A DNA stretch of 64,000 bases, from NCBI GenBank assembly GCA_016721085.1, contig JADKJI010000001.1, positions 78,033-142,032 of the forward strand, written 5' to 3'. The notes below the pieces were generated by a model. That model did no database searches. It saw only the letters and a list, made by a program, of their open reading frames with translations, and had not been told where the DNA came from. A program made the position numbers and the translations under genes. Positions 61,956 through 64,000 of this stretch are shown piece by piece (the stretch's first letter is position 1; each line of letters begins with the position of its first letter). This stretch comes from Chitinophagaceae bacterium (lineage in GTDB: Bacteria; Bacteroidota; Bacteroidia; Chitinophagales; Chitinophagaceae).

Positions 61956-63482
61956 ATGAGTATTTCAGTTTCCATTTGTGGGGGTAAGAGCATAGTTCGG
62001 AAATATAGTTTTCTGCTGCTATTGTTATTATTGAATGGGGGGCTGTTGTTTGCTGAGAAGGTATTTGACTTTAATGCCGATTGTCAGCAAGCTTATAAGG
62101 AAATCATTCAATGGAAGTTTGTAAAAGGACAACAGTTACTCGATATTGAAAAGGCGAAACACCCCGATAACCTGATTCCTTATTATCTCGAAAACTATAT
62201 CGATTTCTTTACCTTATTCTTTAATGAAGATCCGGCGTTTTATAAAAAGATGTCGGCAAGGGTAGAAGATAGATTGGATAAATTGGATGAAGGACCCAGT
62301 TCCTCCCCATTATTTCTTTTTACAAAAGCCATCATCCATTTTCAGTGGGCCGCCATTCAGGTGAAGTTTGGACATAACTGGGATGCTGGCTGGACCTTCC
62401 GCCGCTCTTTTGTACAGTTCAAGCAAAACCAATCCTCATTTCCAGATTTCTATCCGAATCAATTTTACAGAGGCGCTATGCAAGTTGCGGCCGGCACTAT
62501 TCCTGATGGCTATAAATGGCTGAGTAATCTACTGGGCATAAAAGGCACTATTAAGGATGGTATGAATCAATTGAAGACAACGTTGGCAAGAACAGATGAA
62601 TGGTCAAAATTATACAGGGAAGAAGCTATCTTCTATTACTGTTATCTTAAATTCTATATTGAAAACGACAAAGAAGGCGTATTTGCTTTTATAAAAGATC
62701 AACATCTTGATCTTGTTAACAACCATCTTTTTGCATATCTCGCTGTAAATCTTAATCTGAATAACCACCAGTCCGCCACAGCGGAAAAAATAATCAGTGA
62801 AAGGAATATGGCTGCTTATTATTTCCAGACACCTGTTTGGGATTTGGAAATGGGGTATGCTAAAACCAATCACCTCGATCCGGCAGGGGTTGCTTATCTG
62901 GAACGATTCATTTCTCAGTTCAAGGGCAAATTTTATGTAAAAGATGCTCTGCAAAAAATCAGCTGGCACTATTATCTGGAAGGGCAACAGGAGAAAGCTG
63001 ATAAAGCCAGAAGAGATATTTCATTAAAAGGGTCGGGAGATACTGAAGCTGATAAACAGGCGCTGAAAGAAGCACAATCTGGCGTTTGGCCAAACCCTGT
63101 TTTATTGCAGTCGCGCCTCTTAAGTGATGGGGGCTACTATAAAGAAGCCATGCGCTTGTTACATGGGAAAACCTACCTGAGTTTTTCGCAACCGCAAGAT
63201 CGCGTTGAATTCTGCTATAGAGCCGGCCGGATTTATGATGATATAGGCCTTAAAGATGATGCCGTTGATTTTTATAAACAAGCAATCAGGCTTGGGGAAA
63301 CCAGAAAGGAATACTATGCTGCAAGAGCGGCCCTCCATATCGGAAATATCTTTGAAACTAAAGGAGAAAAGGTAACTGCCATTGTATGGTACCAAAGGGT
63401 ATTGGATATGAAAGATCATGACTATAAGAATTCTTTAGACCAAAAAGCCAAGGCCGGATTAGCCCGTTGTAAGGAACAATAG
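61956..63482 (+). CDS. Exported tetratricopeptide-repeat protein of unknown function
   Basis: 508 residues from the ATG at 61956; an earlier TTG at 61923 lies inside the repeat arm and is rejected. A hydrophobic segment (YSFLLLLLLLNGGLLFA) acts as signal peptide. The rest is helical, with clear TPR units near the C-terminus (FCYRAGRIYDDIGLKDDAVDFYKQAIRLG, AALHIGNIFETKGEKVTAIVWYQRVLDM) and more degenerate ones before (FHYQWAAIQVKFG-like helices around 120-200). I do not recognise a specific family. A periplasmic or outer-membrane scaffold role is plausible. It stands between a repeat element and recN. Confidence 0.75.
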   Translation: MSISVSICGGKSIVRKYSFLLLLLLLNGGLLFAEKVFDFNADCQQAYKEIIQWKFVKGQQLLDIEKAKHPDNLIPYYLENYIDFFTLFFNEDPAFYKKMSARVEDRLDKLDEGPSSSPLFLFTKAIIHFQWAAIQVKFGHNWDAGWTFRRSFVQFKQNQSSFPDFYPNQFYRGAMQVAAGTIPDGYKWLSNLLGIKGTIKDGMNQLKTTLARTDEWSKLYREEAIFYYCYLKFYIENDKEGVFAFIKDQHLDLVNNHLFAYLAVNLNLNNHQSATAEKIISERNMAAYYFQTPVWDLEMGYAKTNHLDPAGVAYLERFISQFKGKFYVKDALQKISWHYYLEGQQEKADKARRDISLKGSGDTEADKQALKEAQSGVWPNPVLLQSRLLSDGGYYKEAMRLLHGKTYLSFSQPQDRVEFCYRAGRIYDDIGLKDDAVDFYKQAIRLGETRKEYYAARAALHIGNIFETKGEKVTAIVWYQRVLDMKDHDYKNSLDQKAKAGLARCKEQ

Positions 63483-63546
63483 GTTGTGGGCAATTTTCAG
63501 CTCAGGGAATACTAGGATTAATTAATTTGTGCCAGCTATTTATTTT

Positions 63547-64000
63547 ATGCTCAAGAAAATCAACATTCAGAATTATGCCATCATAGATTCGCTGGAAATC
63601 AATTTCAGCGGTCACCTTAATATCATCACGGGTGAAACCGGTGCTGGTAAATCTATTTTGATGGGTGCCTTATCACTTATATTAGGAGATAGGGCTGATA
63701 CCTCAGTATTACTGAACCGGGAGAAGAAATGCGTGGTGGAAGGTAGTTTTGCTACTGATGGAAGGAAATCGATTAAGGAGTTCATGAAGGAGCAGGATCT
63801 GGATATGGAAGATGAACTGGTTATACGAAGGGAGATTGGCACCAATGGGAAATCTCGCGCCTTTGTAAACGATACTCCTGTCAATCTGGAGCAACTTCGC
63901 ACACTTAGTGCCATGCTGGTGGATCTGCATCGTCAATTCGATACACTTGAATTAGGCGAATCTGGCTTTCAGAGAGAAGTGTTAGATGCATTAGCCTCAA
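63547..64000 (+). CDS. recN: DNA repair protein RecN, N-terminal part (cut by window end)
   Basis: The ATG at 63547 opens the SMC-like ATPase head: MLKKINIQNYAIIDSLEINF, Walker A GETGAGKS at residues 29-36, ALSLILGDRADTSVL, RREIGTNGKSRAFVNDTPV and LVDLHRQFD, all typical of RecN. The Q/H change in LHRQFD (LHGQHE in many members) is normal in this phylum. The frame is open to the last base of the window, so about 151 of the usual 550 residues are seen. RecN acts in double-strand break repair by recombination. Confidence 0.93.
   Translation, partial: MLKKINIQNYAIIDSLEINFSGHLNIITGETGAGKSILMGALSLILGDRADTSVLLNREKKCVVEGSFATDGRKSIKEFMKEQDLDMEDELVIRREIGTNGKSRAFVNDTPVNLEQLRTLSAMLVDLHRQFDTLELGESGFQREVLDALAS

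Overview
The window is chromosomal DNA of a member of the Bacteroidota, most likely order Chitinophagales, family Chitinophagaceae. This rests on the SusC/SusD pair, type IX secretion (T9SS) cargo with both type A and type B C-terminal sorting domains, a PorP/SprF protein, Bacteroidota-type -7 promoter boxes (TAnnTTTG) close to start codons, and little use of Shine-Dalgarno sites. I see no tRNA, rRNA, CRISPR array, transposase or phage gene.

Layout. 0.4-7.5 kb: one giant secreted multidomain esterase with a T9SS type A tail, now in four reading-frame pieces. 7.6-15.9 kb: a surface-polysaccharide locus holding a chain-length regulator/tyrosine-kinase-like protein (broken), an acyltransferase (broken), a 37-residue membrane peptide, an O-antigen polymerase/ligase, a half-size TolC-like protein, a GT-C-like membrane protein (broken) and a small outer-membrane barrel (broken). 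15.9-25.2 kb: housekeeping genes (two LOG-family hydrolases, a sodium:solute symporter, an O-methyltransferase, a LysM glucosaminidase, hypoxanthine phosphoribosyltransferase, a VWA protein, dnaJ and grpE). 25.8-35.8 kb: a nutrient-uptake locus, SusC (frameshifted)-SusD-FG-GAP/ASPIC lipoprotein-vanadium haloperoxidase-like lipoprotein. 35.9-38.7 kb: an rRNA methyltransferase, a repeat-rich gap, a protein that is little more than a T9SS tail, and a peroxiredoxin. 39.1-49.2 kb: PorP/SprF and two tandem giant PKD-repeat adhesin-like proteins with type B tails. 49.3-64 kb: a small lipoprotein, an M32 carboxypeptidase, a 1711-residue TPR-CHAT protein, a macroglobulin-like/TonB-plug protein, a DinB protein, the Nif3/zinc-ribbon pair, a TPR protein and the start of recN.

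Working together. The type A and type B tails and PorP/SprF point to T9SS export of the giant esterase and the PKD proteins to the cell surface. The SusCD locus imports an unidentified ligand, with two co-encoded lipoproteins probably acting beside it. The polysaccharide locus supplies surface glycan.

Two sequence-level features stand out. First, at least nine one-base frame disruptions, several in A or T runs, one in-frame TGA in place of a conserved PKD tryptophan, and one compensating frameshift pair hit long, otherwise well-preserved genes. This looks more like residual sequence error than coordinated gene decay, but the read data are needed to decide. Second, the gene-free gaps hold structured inverted repeats: a pair of REP-like hairpins at 37.4-37.6 kb, a palindrome with arms of 91-100 nt at 38.8-39.1 kb, a related repeat at 61.8-61.9 kb, and an inverted repeat between dnaJ and grpE.
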